Shown: one piece after another, positions 42,819 to 54,087 of the stretch
Layout of the letters: every line of letters begins with the position of its first letter
Numbering within the stretch: position 1 is the first letter of the stretch
Assembly (NCBI GenBank): GCA_023055425.1
Contig: JALGPY010000005.1
Coordinates: 75,681,495 to 75,745,494 of the forward strand
Direction of reading: 5' to 3'
DNA: 64,000 bases
Origin: Linanthus parryae
Lineage: Eukaryota > Streptophyta > Magnoliopsida > Ericales > Polemoniaceae
Notes under the pieces: generated by a model
The model's input: only the letters and a program-made list of their open reading frames with translations
Told to the model about the DNA's origin: nothing
The model's database searches: none
Translations under genes and position numbers: made by a program

Positions 42819-44341
42819 CCACCTAAGATTTTTTCACTCCTGAGTTGAATGCGACACTTGGCCGTGACACTCGCACCACCTGGGATCTCTGAACTGTTCT
42901 CCTGTAGGTTTGCGCTCAAAGGGTGGAAGGATTCCGTCCTTCTGCCATCTTTTTTAGATATCAATCGCATCCTTAATTGCGCAGGGTAGTGGGGGTGCCT
43001 CCTATGGAACGGGTCGTTGTTGCTTGCTGGATGGTGACACCGTGTGGACGTTGGTGTCTCGCGGTCGCTTGTTACTGAACCTTCCGACCTTGAAGCTGGA
43101 ATTCGTCGGCGCACGCTCGCTAATGTGTCTCTTCCGCATCCTTTCCACCAGTGGCACAACGTTCCTGGTGCAGCCGATCAATTTGGAAAAAGTAGGCATG
43201 TTCAAGTTAATCAACATACCTTTATATTCATCGCGCATGCCTTGCAGGCATATTTCAACCAGACGGCCTTCCAAGACCTCGTCGATGAATTCCATAGACC
43301 TGGCCGTGAATTTCTTGATGAAGGCGACGCCTTCCTCGTCAGACTTCTGGTACATTCGGGAAAGGTGAATGGTGGTGACCCTCTCATCAACCTGGAAGAA
43401 CTTTGTGTAGAATTTCTTTACCATTTCTTCCCATGTCTTGGCAGATCCCGCTTCAAGGGTTCTGTACCACTTGTATGCAACGGTTCCAGAGATTTGGGAA
43501 ATTCGCGCATAAGCAACCGAGTATCAGCTGCATGCGGGCCCATCATATCCACGAACCTCATCACATGTTCGTGGGCTTTCCACGAACCTCATCACATGTT
43601 CGTGCTCTTTTCCACTGACTTCATCAAGCTTGTCCCATTTGGGTGCCTTGTACCCAGCAGGGTTTGACATAAAGTAGATATCCCGCGGAATGGTATGTGC
43701 ATTATCTACCCTGGGGATGACAGTGTCCGCGAAGCTTTGTTTGGCGATAATACTGTCTATCCTTTGTTCAAGGGCCGCTATGCTGGCAGGAGTTTCCCCA
43801 TAGGATGGAGCTTTTGGCCCGAAGCCTGGAATGTAGGGCATACTGGGGTTGTAAGGAGGTGGAGGTGGAGGCCTGTGGCTTCCTAGGGCTCCATTTGCGT
43901 AGAGAGATGATGCAGGATATGAGGCGGGGTTCCCTGCCGTCATCAGGGACGAGCCTGATGAGAACGGTGGCGTCTGGCTCGCCGGGCCACCCGAGAGAGG
44001 AGTCTGGGCAACAGAGACATGCACTATTGAGGTGCCTATTGAGGTGGACACTGTCCCTGGCGGGGGCAGTGGAGTTGGCAGCAATGGGGCAGAAGCCCCC
44101 GGGACAACATTCTGGGCACTTTTCCCAGAATTTCCATGATCTGAGCAATTTGCTCAATTTGAGCCTCCATAGCCCGTGCTTGGGTTTGTATCGTAGCCTG
44201 GAGAGACTCCAAAGAGGGCTCTCCCTCGACGACAACTTGAGCCAGAATATTGGGAGTGGTGTTGAGCAGTCCGTCCTCTCCTTAGGTCTCCTCATGGGAT
44301 GGAGATTGGTCTCCATGACGAATGTCTTGGTCCGATGGCAT
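42819..44341 (-). pseudogene. Gag of the Tat-like element, disrupted
   Basis: Begins MPSDQDIRHGDQSPSHEE at 44341 and meets an early stop near 44284. Further pieces are a helical stretch with QARAMEAQIEQIAQIMEILG, a proline-rich segment (PPPPPPYNPSMPYIPGFGP, near 43840), the gag core (MVKKFYTKFFQVDERVTTIH, then EICLQGMRDEYKGMLINLN), and a zinc-knuckle-like end (CHGQVSHSTQE). Frameshifts and stops separate the pieces, and a short direct duplication (CACGAACCTCATCACATGTT, near 43552 and 43581) disrupts the core. Confidence 0.75.
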
Positions 44342-44383
44342 TATGAGCAGATTTCGAAGTTTTTGAAGGTGGATGTTTCACGT

Positions 44384-44394
44384 CGGGTTCACCA
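44384..44394 (-). promoter_or_regulatory. Candidate primer binding site of the Tat-like element
   Basis: On the minus strand, TGGTGAACCCGACGTG starts four bases after the LTR end. Its spacing fits a primer binding site; I could not assign the tRNA. Confidence 0.45.
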
Positions 44395-44398
44395 AAAA

Positions 44399-44997
44399 TG
44401 TGTACAAGAAAATCCTCAAGATATATCCAAGTATACACCTCAAGTAGAGAATAAGAACACAGAGAATTGTAGAGTGTGTTTAGGGAGAGGTAAGCACTAG
44501 TAACTGCTTGTGAGAGAGATACAGTGAGCTATGGTCTTGGACCAGTATATGACTTGTGTCGCAATTGAGAGATAAAAATCCTATATATAGTGGGGAAGTG
44601 ACCGTTGAGGGGTTAATGCACCATAAATGGTGGCTTAAAGATTGACCCCCAACGGCACGTTCGACCGTGTATATAGGAACCGTTATGTATCTGCCCGCAA
44701 GTATTAGAGACCGTTATGAGATCCGCCGCATTGATGGGACACGTAATCCTAGGATCTCTCAGTCAGTTAACAGAGGTCGCGCTCAAGCTTGGTTGTCACA
44801 GGCGCGCGACGGACCTTACCCTAGCCTCCAAACCACTAAGTCCCTACAAGTCCCGTGTTATGGTGCGCGGGGGCCCTGTCTCCTAGCCCCCACGTGGATC
44901 AGCACGGGTGGTGATCCTGTGTGGATGGAGCACAACTAGGTATGCTGGATGGCTGCCACGTGGCGATGATCCGTCTGTCTGGAAAGCAGTATCTACA
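44399..44997 (-). repeat. 5' LTR (element orientation) of the Tat-like element
   Basis: A 599-bp partner of 34211-34810, with about 6 percent differences by eye, followed by the duplicated ATTCT. Confidence 0.9.
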
Positions 44998-45002
44998 ATT
45001 CT

Positions 45003-45490
45003 ATTGTAATTTATAACCATCCATGGAGAGGTAAAAAGAGTCCTATAATGTAATGGCATATATAGTAATATCTAAGCTTCTAAAGATTAAAAAATGACAT
45101 TATATTTCAACAGAAGGCATAATAGACATGAACCAAACACCCAAATGTGATTCCCAATGCCAACTCACAGCTAGTTAACAACGGTTGACGAAATGGTGTC
45201 ATGTGTAAATATTTTGACACAAAATAAGGGTATTCCATGTCAATTGGCAAACAGTAAGGGTGTGCATTGCATATTTACCTAAAATCGTGGATAATTAGTG
45301 TAAAGTACCTAAATTCAGGGGGGTAAAGGGGAGTGAAAAATACATCCAAAAGTGAGCCCCACTATTACTTCACGGCTCCCTAATGGAAATGGACAGATGG
45401 GTATAATTTGTAATTATTATTGCAAAACATAGGGTTGTCCCTTGTCAATTGATGAACAGTAGGGGTAGGAATTGCCTATTTACATAATCC
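45003..45490. other. Right part of the long-TIR DNA element
   Basis: Non-coding. It includes the two right-arm TIR units (45205-45285 and 45418-45490) that pair with the left arm at 33062-33290. Confidence 0.6.
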
Positions 45491-45491
45491 C

Positions 45492-45589
45492 ATAATCTTT
45501 CAGATCCACTGACAAGGCCGCTTGTTCACGCAAGCATGAAGGGCACACTAGATCTATAGGCATACGAGATGCACCTGATTGGCTCTAGT
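45492..45589 (+). pseudogene. C-terminal end of the copia-2 pol
   Basis: Resumes the interrupted frame: SDPLTRPLVHA, then with one base lost, KHEGHTRSIGIRDAPDWL and a stop at 45587-45589. A purine tract, CAAGTGGGAGAC, at 45591-45602 is the likely PPT directly before the 3' LTR. Confidence 0.8.
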
Positions 45590-45602
45590 GCAAGTGGGAG
45601 AC

Positions 45603-45726
45603 TGTTGGAGTAGATTCCCTAGAGGCAATCTATATTTAGTATGCACATTTTTTGGCTAGAATATTCATTTATTAATTATGGAGATATTTAATATAATGAA
45701 GTCCTTAGATTACAATGTATTGTTTA
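45603..45726 (+). repeat. Truncated 3' LTR of copia-2
   Basis: TGTTGGAGTAGATTCCCTAG matches the LTR head at 10853 and 55975. Similarity stops after TTGTTTA, where LINE 5' sequence starts. The rest of the LTR was not found downstream. Confidence 0.85.
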
Positions 45727-45804
45727 GGTGCTCTAGGGTTTACGTTCGATCGGAGAAAGGGCTACTAAGGTTTGTAGATCGATTTGGGAAGGGGGTTTTT
45801 CTCG

Positions 45805-47195
45805 ATGAACTCAACTCAGCGGAGACCGGTGTTACTTCTGCCGGAGGAATATGAACCGGTGGTGTTCTCGGACGACCACTGCTTGGAGGTTATCACTAAT
45901 CTAGGACCTTGCCTCATTGGGTCTTTTTTGCTGCCAATCTCATTCAATACATGGGCGATGAAGCAGACGTTTATGCAAATATCGGACGAAGGCGAAGACA
46001 TCAAAATCACGGAAGTGCAGGCCAACAAGTTTATTGTGGAGTTTCCTTCGAAAATTTCCATGGAGAAGGTCCTGCTGGGGGGCCATGGTCTTACGACGGC
46101 AATATCTTCTTACTGAAGCCGTGGCTTGCCTCAGCAACTACCGATACGGTTTCTTTCGAGTTTCTGGACGCGTGGGTGCAAGTTAAGAACGTTCCTTACT
46201 TCTTACAGGATCCGGACGACATCAAGAAGGTATTTTAGAAAATCGCAGACATAATCAGGGTAGATGATCGAGACTTCTCGGGCAGTGGAGGGGATTATAT
46301 GCGTCTTCGTGCCCGTATTGATGTTAACAAACCCCTAAAGAGAGGTGTTCATGTGATATCTTTGGGTGAAAAAGTATGGATAGACTACGTATACGTAAGG
46401 GTGCCCGACGTGTGCAAATGGTGTGGATGCATAACCCACCATACTCTCTACTGTAAAGCGAAGTCGGAGGAAGAAAAACTTAACGAGCAACCGGGCTACG
46501 GCAGTTGGCTCTTGTTTCGGCCACCACCCAGAAAACGCGCCTTCAATTCTTCACAGGAGATACCCATGGAGAACCCCACAAGCTCGGAGAACGCTGCTGA
46601 TCCGAGAGAAGGGGATGGGGATGAAACAAATCAGGCGTTGGGGGAAGAGGGTGAGCAAACAGTGGCGATGGAGGTTAGTATGATTGATGAGTTGGAAGGA
46701 AACAGCCTTCCCATCACTTTGTTTGACAACCCCCTTAGTGTTGATGCAGTGGGTGTTAGTATTCAATCCTTAGTAGACAAACGGAAAATGGTGGCTGTTG
46801 ACAATAACCCTTCTTCTACGGCTCCGAAAAGGAAGATCAGTCAAACAAATTTCTCCCCTAATCCTAAGGAGAAACTCAAAGACCCGGCTGAGCTTCACAG
46901 GGGGACGCAACAATCCAGAGGTAGGGGTGGTCGTGGTCGTGGAGCTGGTCGCGGTAATAATGGCGGTCACGGAGGTAGAGGATCAGGAAACCAGAAAGAA
47001 GTTGTCACCGTGAGAACCGAACTTTTTGGTGACCCTAAGAGCATGGCAGAGGTAGGAAAGGAGGTTTCAAGCAGTGCAGTGGCAGTTGTTGGTCAGGTTT
47101 CCGATATGAGGATTCCGCTAGCGGATGGGGGAGCCCAAAAGAACCCAAATATTGAATTGGCTAAGGCTGGCATCCAGCCTAGCCAGTGGCAATGA
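45805..47195 (+). pseudogene. LINE ORF1 (DUF4283 and CCHC zinc finger), disrupted
   Basis: Starts MNSTQRRPVLLLPEEYEPVV. The DUF4283 region, the nucleic-acid-binding N-terminal domain of plant LINE ORF1, includes NKFIVEFPSKISMEKVLLGG and, after a frameshift near 46080, GPWSYDGNIFLLKPWLASA. A TAG at 46236-46238 follows KKVF. The zinc finger CKWCGCITHHTLYC lies at about 46415-46456. The C-terminus carries an RGG-type tract (RGRGGRGRGAGRG, about 46918), typical of RNA binding. The last codon overlaps the ORF2 start as ATGA. Confidence 0.75.
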
Positions 47196-50100
47196 GTCTA
47201 TTGAGTTGAAACGTGCGGGGGCTTGGCAACCCCCGTAGCGTTTTGTCTCTTCGCGACTTAGTGAGGAGACACAAGCCAAATATAGTCTTCTTGATGGAGA
47301 TGAAGTTGTATGCAATGGAGATGAAGCGTATTCAGAGTGCGCTAGGGCTCCAGAATGGAATTTACAGGAATAGTTCAGATCGTCGCGGCGGTCTTGCTAT
47401 GATGTGGGACTCAGAGGTTAGTTTCAAACTAATTAATTGGTCTGACTATCATATTCACGGTTATTTTGCGGTTACTACTGAGAATAAGCAGGGCTTGTTG
47501 ACAGGATTTTATGGTGATCCGGTTAGAGAAGAAATATATAATTCCTGGTCTTTGTTAGAGAAATTGTCCCCTGTTGATCAGCCCTGGTGTGTTGTTGGAG
47601 ATTTCAATGCGTTCTCCTCGATGTCAGAAAAGGATGGTGGAAGACCAGTCCCCTTCAGACAAATTGAAGGATTTCGTAACGTCATCGACAAGCTGCAGCT
47701 ATGAGATATTGGGTTTTCGGGATCACAGTTCACATGGACAAACAATCGGGGAGAAGGAGATTCTATCAGAGAGAGACTAGATCGTTGCCTAGCAATAGTA
47801 GTTGGTCGGATGTATTTGGGAGATCAAAGGTTCAACACCTGGTTGCGGAAGTGTCAGATCATGTTCCATTGGAAATTTCGTGGAATCTGAGTATTTAAAA
47901 AAATGTGCAGGTCAGGAAGAGATTTCAATTCAAAGCTATGTGGTTTCATCATCAGGGGTGTGAAACAGTGGTCACTGAAGCATGGTCAATGCCTCTCTCG
48001 GCAGTTGATAGCAAGTTAAGAAACAGAGCTTCGGCTTTGAAGAACTGGGAAAAAACAGTTTTCGAAATGTCAAGAAGCAACTAGGAACAGATTAAAAGAT
48101 CTTAGTGTAGGCCAACAGACACGGGTGGTGATTGCAGAGATTAAGGAGTTACGCGCAAAAATTCTCCAAGTCCTGGAAGAAAAGATCTAGAGATAGATGG
48201 ATTCGTAATGGAGACAAAAACACCGGGTACTTTCATCGCAAAGCTTCTATTCATCGCAATAGGAATTGTGTGTCAGGAGTGGAGGATGAAGCATGAAATT
48301 GGCAGACAGAACTTCCTTAGATGATATCGATGCTTGAGAATTATTTCAGAGGTATCTTCTCTACGTCCGACCCGGAGTTGGTCCATATGGAACCGCTCCT
48401 GGTGGGGGTGGAGGGCATTTTGTCCGTCGAGCAGAGGATCTATATGGATCAGCCTTATGCGGTTGAGGAGGTGCGGGCTGCTATGAAACAAATGGCTCCG
48501 TCAAAGGCCCCGGGCCCGGATGGCTTCCCAGCTTTATTTTATCAGCGTTTTTGGTCAATAGTGGGTACTGAATTGGAAGAACTGTGTGTTAAAATTCTGA
48601 ATGGAGATGGCGATATTTTCGAGTTCAACCATACCTTGATTGCTTAGATCCCCAAGGTGAAACACGTGCGCAAGACTAGTGATTTCCGTCCTATTAGTCT
48701 TTGTTCTACTATTTATAAGATAGTTACAAAGTCACTTGCTAATCTTCTGAAAGTCATTCTTGATTCACTAATCTCAGAAAATCAAAGTGATTTTGTTCCC
48801 GGCCGTATGATTTCAGACAATATCTTAGCAGCTTTTGAGCTCTTGCACTCGATGAAGAACAGGAAGAAAGGTAGAGAGGGTTTTCTGGCCCTTAAAGAAG
48901 ATATGAGCAAAGCCTATCATCGTTTAGAATGGGGGTTCCTGAAGGCTGTCATGTCCCGTATGGGCTTTGGTAACAGGTGGATCGAAGTAGTCATGAATTG
49001 TATTTCGTCTCCAACATACAGTTTAATTGTGAACGGGGTAGTGCATGGCCATGTCACTCCAGAGAGGGGTTTACGGCAGGGTTTTCCCCTATCCCCCTAC
49101 CTGTTCTTATTAGTCAGTGAAACTCTTTCGCGTAGACTAACATCGGCAGTCATGGTAGGCGATCTCACTAGAGTTTCGTCTTCCAGAGGAGGTCCAATTG
49201 TGTCTCATTTATTTTCGCAGATGACAGTTTTATTTTTATAGAAGCCACTATGAACGAGATAACTACTTTAAGATCTATTCTGCAGGAATATGAAAGAGCT
49301 TCGGGTTAGAAGCTGAACCTGGAAAAATATGCTGTAGTGTTTTCAGCCAACATAAATGAGTATGATCGCGTGACTTTGAGTCATCTTTGTGGCGTCCAGC
49401 TTGTTGAGCAGCACGACAACTATCTTGGCCTTCCAACTTTTTTTTACAGGAAGAAATCTCTTAAATTCGGACACCTGACAGAAGGTATAGCTAAGAAGGC
49501 TAAAGGCTGGAAGGAAAAGCTCATCTCAGTGGCGGGCAAGGAGATCTTAATAAAAGCGGTAGTTCAAGCCATTCCCAACTATGCTATGGGGTGTATTTTT
49601 ACTTCCGATAAAATTCTGTCATGATATGGAGAAGTTGGTGAGACAATTTTGGTGGGGTGGAAGCGTAGACAAGAAGACTATGCACTGGGTGGCTTGGGAC
49701 AAACTTAAGCATCCCAAAAACGAAGTCGGCCTGGGTTTTCGCGATTTTCATGATTTCAATGTGGCTATTTTGGAAAAATGGACGTGGATATTCCTTCGAT
49801 ATCCTCATAGTTTGGTGAGTCGTATTTTTCAAGAAAAGTATTTCAAAGATTCAAACATCCTCGATTACAACCCGTCTACGAATACGCAAGTTTCTTATGC
49901 TTTGAAGAGTCTTCTGTAGGGTAGAGATGTTATAAAATCCGGGCTTATGTAAAAGATAGACAATGGGAGAAACTTGAAGATCTTCGGCGACTGTTGGATT
50001 CCACGACCTTCGACTCACAAGTCCATCACCCCATGTCCTCCGGGACTTGAAAATTTGGGTGTCAGCCACCTCATTAACGAGGATTCGGGGCAGTGGGATC

Positions 50101-50927
50101 ATGAACACATCTCTCAAATACTTTGGCCGGTTGATCAATGTATTATACAGTCCATTTCGATTCACAATAATGAGAACTTTGATTCCTTCTTTTGGAAGCA
50201 TTCAGAGGACGGAATTTATACTATTTCGAGTGGGTACGAGGCCCAAAGAAACCAGACTACTCCCCACGCTTCATCGTCTTCGGGTGAATCTAACAGGAGG
50301 TAGATGAAAAGACTTTGGAGTCTGCGCATTCCAAAAAATGATTTTTTCAGTGTGGCGTTTGTGGCATAATTCCCTACCAGTTTTGTCTAATCGGAAGATC
50401 AGGGGCATCCCGGTGGTTGATGTCTGCCAAGACTGTGATGACTGCCCTGAAACCGAAGAACATCTCTTTGTCGAATGTGAGAAGTCGAAGCTTATCTGGG
50501 AAGCCCTTCTTGGCATTGATTTTCTGTTAAAAAAGAAATTGCCCCTCAAGAAATGGATTGTCGAGATTTTTGAGAATGAAACAGTAGATCATTGTGAGCT
50601 CTTTGTTGCTGGGATTTGGTGAATTTGGAGGAGACGAAACAAGCTAAGATTCGAAGGAAAAGGGAGCTCAGTGGAAGAAACGGCAAACTGGGGAAGAAAT
50701 CATCTGTTTGCTTTCAAGGAATCTCACTTGAAGGGGCTATTTGAAGATCACTGCTCCTCGACAACCTCATCAGATCGCAGATGGTCTCTTCCTCCACCAG
50801 GTTTCATCAAGGTCAACACTGACGCTTCGTGGAGAACAAATGGACCAACAGAGGGAATCAGGGTGATTTTGCGCAATTTTTCAACTGACTATTGTTGGGC
50901 GAACTCGCAGACTTCCTCTTTATCGAA
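47192..50927 (+). pseudogene. LINE ORF2: endonuclease, reverse transcriptase, zf-RVT, RNase H (partial)
   Basis: The ATG at 47192 gives MSLLS, then TGA where relatives have Trp (SWNVRGLGN), so the sixth codon is a nonsense change. The endonuclease shows NVRGLGNPRS, MEMK, GDFNAF and, after a frameshift, SDHVPLEI. RT covers 48320-49260 with APGPDGFPALFYQRFW, DFRPISL, and a motif-A variant DMSKAYHRLEW in which the usual second Asp is His, then RQGFPLSPYLF and, across a shift, FADDS. The zf-RVT region is at 50300-50600 (CDDCPETEEHLFVEC). RNase H starts PPGFIKVNTDASWRTNG and breaks off at 50927. It would nick target DNA and reverse-transcribe LINE RNA if intact. Confidence 0.8.
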
Positions 50928-51455
50928 TGAAAAAAGTATCTCATATGTGTAAACTTCATCAAAAAAAATTGAGTCATCCAATAGATACGCAAAAGAAGAA
51001 ACGTTTTAGGTGGGTTCATGACGGCACATAATCCAGTTGACAGAGAAAGTGAAACGGAAAACCCAAAAAAAACGTTTTAAGAGATTTTTATTAAACTATT
51101 TAAGATTGTGATATACAATAATAGAATTGTGTCTGTTTGCTTTGTAGCTCTTTATATAATATGTGTTTTTCTTCTGTTCACAAGCACTTTAATTCAATCT
51201 TTGTATCTTGATTTTTTTTTTTAAGTTAACGCTTAAATTTTAATAAACTTAGGTTTTATTAACTACTATAATCCTCTTTATTTGCTTCGGATAATTTCTA
51301 TGATATTCTTTAGTTTCACTTAAAAAAAATTCATTATTATTCTAGTAAACAAATCACATATTCATGTTGATATTTTACAAGAACTCTACCAGAATTATCA
51401 AATTCACTCTGTGTTAATTTTCATTCTCGACTTTGAAAACAACAAAATATATTCT

Positions 51456-52055
51456 TGTGTACAAGAAAATCCTCAAGAGATATCCAAGTATACACCTCAA
51501 GTAGAGAATAATAACACGGAGAATTGTAGAGTGTGTGTAGGGAGAGGGTAAGCACTAGTAACTGCTTGTGAGAGAGAGACAGTGAGCTATGGTCTTGGAC
51601 CAGTATATGACATGTGTCGCAACGGAGAGCTAACGATCCTATATATAGTGGGGAAGTGACTGTTGAGGGGTTAATGCACCATAAATGGCGGCTTAAAGAT
51701 AGACCCCCAACAGCACGTTCCACCGTGTATATAGGAGTCGTTATGTATCTGCTCGCAAGTATCGGAGACCGTTATGAGATCAGCCGCATTGATGGGACAC
51801 GTAAGCCTAGGATCTCTCAGTCAGTTACCAGAGGTCGCGCGCAAGCTTGGCTGTCACATGCACGCGACGGACCTTACCCTAGCCTCCAAACCATTAAGTC
51901 CCTACAAGTCCCGTGTTATGGTGCGCAGGGGCCCTGTCTCGTAGCCCCCACGTGGATCAGCACGGGTGGTGATCCGGTGTGGATGGAGCACAGCTAGGTG
52001 TGCTGGATGGCTGCCACGTGGCGATGATCCGTCAGTCTGGAAAGAATTATCTACA
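51456..52055 (-). repeat. LTR of the second Tat-like copy
   Basis: 600 bp, TGTGTACAAG to TATCTACA, preceded by ATTCT at 51451-51455 as in copy 1, and followed by the PPT-like ATAGCCCCCTTTT (plus strand). Confidence 0.9.
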
Positions 52056-53651
52056 ATAGCCCCCTTTTGTGCGATTGTCACGCGCTCTTCTGTTGTGCAG
52101 TCGCGAAAAATCAACCGTGCGTGAAGTTCATACAGACCTTTTTGAATTTTGAATTCGAATCCCCATAGCCCCCTGTCATAGCCATGATTTTCTAGGGTTT
52201 GAGAAGCGCCGTTTAGCCTTTGATGAAGCGTGGCTTCTGTCGAGTTAATCAATCGCCATCCGAATTCGCCTATTTTCGAGGCAAGGATGGCTAATCAAAC
52301 TTCAGACTTCCCAGCAATCGAAGCGTTGCTTGGCTCATCAAACGTCAATAGTCGTGACTCTTCAAGGGTTTATTTAAACCATGTTATTCCTTCGATTTCA
52401 GCTTTTCCATTGTTGCACTTTTGAGTTCGTATGCATCGGAGAGAGCTCCCACAACAGGAAGTGGAGTCCTTTGATCGAGTTTGCGATCAAATCCTTGACA
52501 ACTTTTCCAGAGCAATTCGAGTGCTCAGGAGTGAACAAGGTAACTTGATTTGCAACTTTACCTTTTGTTTTTTTTGGAACTTGCAGTCAATTTCTTACAC
52601 TTCTTTCTCCCATGTTTTCCTTCTGCATGCTTCATCAATCATTGAGATCTGGTTTCCTTCTTCTTACAGCAATGGCTCCCAAAAAGGCTACTGAAGTCAC
52701 AGAACTACTTAGTGAGTTATGGCGAAAAGCCCCCTACTTTGGGGTGATGAATTCTACTTGGCCTCCATCCGAGGGCACGCCCTTGAGGCATCCTCTTCAG
52801 GCACGACTTTGGAATTAAAACCTGGACCAAACAGAGAGGAGTGGGATCTAGAAGAGGCTCATGGCATTCACAGACGCGGCATTGAGGCCGGCTTTACCCC
52901 TACAATGATGTCTCTTCCAAGTTTTCTTGGAGAAGCTGGATTGGATGGACGAGTAGACTGACTATATTCTTGACAATTATGGGGCCGTGCTGATGGATGC
53001 TTGAATTTATCATGCCATTCGCGTGACCAGGGGTTTCAATACTAAGGCTGACCAGGACATGCTAAAGGTCCTATTTTAACGATATTCACCAAAGACTCAC
53101 ACATTCCACTTCTCCTCTCGTGAGGCCACGCCTGCTCCAGAAGATGTGGAGAACATGCTGTTGCTCCCAAGCATGTGAGCCTTCGATCCTTTGGAAGAAC
53201 TTAGCTTTGATGAGGAAATTGCTCTTTTCCGTCAGATGCTGGAATGCATTGCGGCTTTGAGGAAGGCTGCTTCGAAATGGGCTCCCGAAGCAATAAAACC
53301 TTCTGATACCTTCATGACTGTTTCTGCTGGCGCGAAGAACATATGGTCTAAGTGGATCATGTTCTTCTTCAAGGACTTCCCCAAACCTCACATTATCCAG
53401 CAAATCTTGGTCGAGACTCCAGGCGAGGCCACTTCAAGTGTAGGACAGGGGTGTGAGTATTCCTTATGTGGTTTTCTCTTTGCCTGGTTGTCGTGTTTCC
53501 TCATAGATGGGAGTCCGCGAGATTGGGTTTTTATCCATGTACTCCCACTTGCAGCGAAGCTTGCACTTGGTAAAAGGGTTGCCCTTGGACCTCTTGTTTT
53601 GGGCTCCCTATTTTATCGTCTTGATCTGGTAGGGCTGATGTCATGGGCTTT

Positions 53652-54087
53652 GCCAACATTGGATTTTTGACTATGTGGGTTTTTGAGCGATGGCCTTCAT
53701 ATGCCCCCGTACCCACTACTGTCGATCTGTGGAATGCTCCGAGATGCGATAAAGCCTTCTTGTGTCCCCGATCCTGGCGTTGGTTTAACACCAAGAATGC
53801 TCGCCTCAATTTTTCTTTGGTCTGTGATGATGATAGCTCCTTCATGGACTGTCCTTATGTTAAAGAGTTGCCAACATTGGATTTTTTACTATGTGGGTTT
53901 TTGAGCGATGGCCTTCATATGCCCCCGTACCCACTACTGTCGATCTGTGGAATGCTCCGAGATGCGAGAAAGCCTTCTTGTGTCCCCGATCCTGATGTTG
54001 GTTTAACACCAAGAATGCTCGCCGCAATTTTTCTTTGGTCTGTGATGATGATAGCTCCTTCATGGCCTGTCCTTATGTTAAAGAGTC
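53652..54087 (+). repeat. 218-bp tandem duplication inside PMD copy 2
   Basis: GCCAACATTGGATTTTT recurs at 53652 and 53870, and the 218-base units are nearly identical through TTAAAGAGT. Copy 1 has a single unit (36438 on). The period is not a multiple of three, so the second unit reads in a different frame. Confidence 0.9.

Larger units (their letters stand above)
34211..44997 (-). mobile_element. Non-autonomous Ty3/gypsy (Tat/Ogre-like) element with antisense genes
   Basis: LTRs of 600 and 599 bp (TGTGTACAAG to TATCTACA on the plus strand) are flanked by a perfect 5-bp duplication ATTCT (34206-34210 and 44998-45002). The element runs on the minus strand: primer site beside the right LTR, gag, protease, minisatellite, then a long stretch with genes on the opposite strand, and a PPT (AAAAGGGGGATAT) beside the left LTR. 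No RT, RNase H or integrase was found, so it must be mobilised in trans. LTRs differ at roughly 6 percent of sites by eye, making it the oldest datable insertion here. Gag sequence, the antisense extra ORFs and the tandem repeats suggest the Tat/Ogre lineage (inference). Confidence 0.85.
33056..45490. mobile_element. Long-TIR DNA element (non-autonomous, Mutator-like?) carrying a gypsy insertion
   Basis: The left end (GGATTTATGTAAATGTGCAA) and the reverse of the right end (GGATTATGTAAATAGGCAAT) match, and pairing continues through TACCCCTACTGTTCATC. In each arm a diverged second unit recurs (33229 and 45285 back to 45205). Without its gypsy insert it is about 1.65 kb with no coding frame. It sits inside the copia-2 pol between TDN and DPLT codons. 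A clean target duplication is not visible; ATAAAATTT and ATAATCTTT (7 of 9 matching) are candidates, but extra bases lie between the left one and the TIR. Family assignment is tentative. Confidence 0.6.
10853..45726 (+). mobile_element. Old long-LTR copia element (copia-2), split by nested insertions
   Basis: The pieces in order are: 5' LTR (10853 to about 12750), leader (to 13058 and again from 27856), gag-pol pseudogene (29186 to about 33026), pol C-terminus (45492-45589), polypurine tract and the start of the 3' LTR (45603-45726). The LTR head TGTTGGAGTATATGCCCTAG resembles the Tork/Angela group (inference). It was interrupted by a 500-bp MITE, a 14.8-kb Athila-like element and a 12.4-kb nested DNA element plus gypsy element. 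The 3' LTR breaks off where LINE sequence begins. Many stops make it inactive. Confidence 0.8.
45727..50927 (+). mobile_element. L1-type LINE, 5' part to RNase H, 3' truncated
   Basis: It has a short 5' leader, ORF1 and ORF2 in plant L1 order. It begins within the copia LTR and ends abruptly inside the RNase H domain at the left edge of the duplicated gypsy segment, with the shared word ATGAAAAAAGTAT at the junction. No poly-A tail is present. Several stops make it inactive. Confidence 0.75.

Noticed and set aside
43044..43667. Plus-strand 207-codon ORF opposite gag
   Set aside because: It is the shadow of the minus-strand gag, which carries recognisable motifs.
34811..44398. A hidden RT or integrase in the Tat-like element
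   Set aside because: I looked for YxDD/FMDD, HHCC and DDE-type motifs on both strands of the translated frames and found none.
43805..44500. Plus-strand 231-codon ORF opposite gag and LTR
   Set aside because: It crosses the LTR boundary and mirrors the minus-strand gag; no domain seen.
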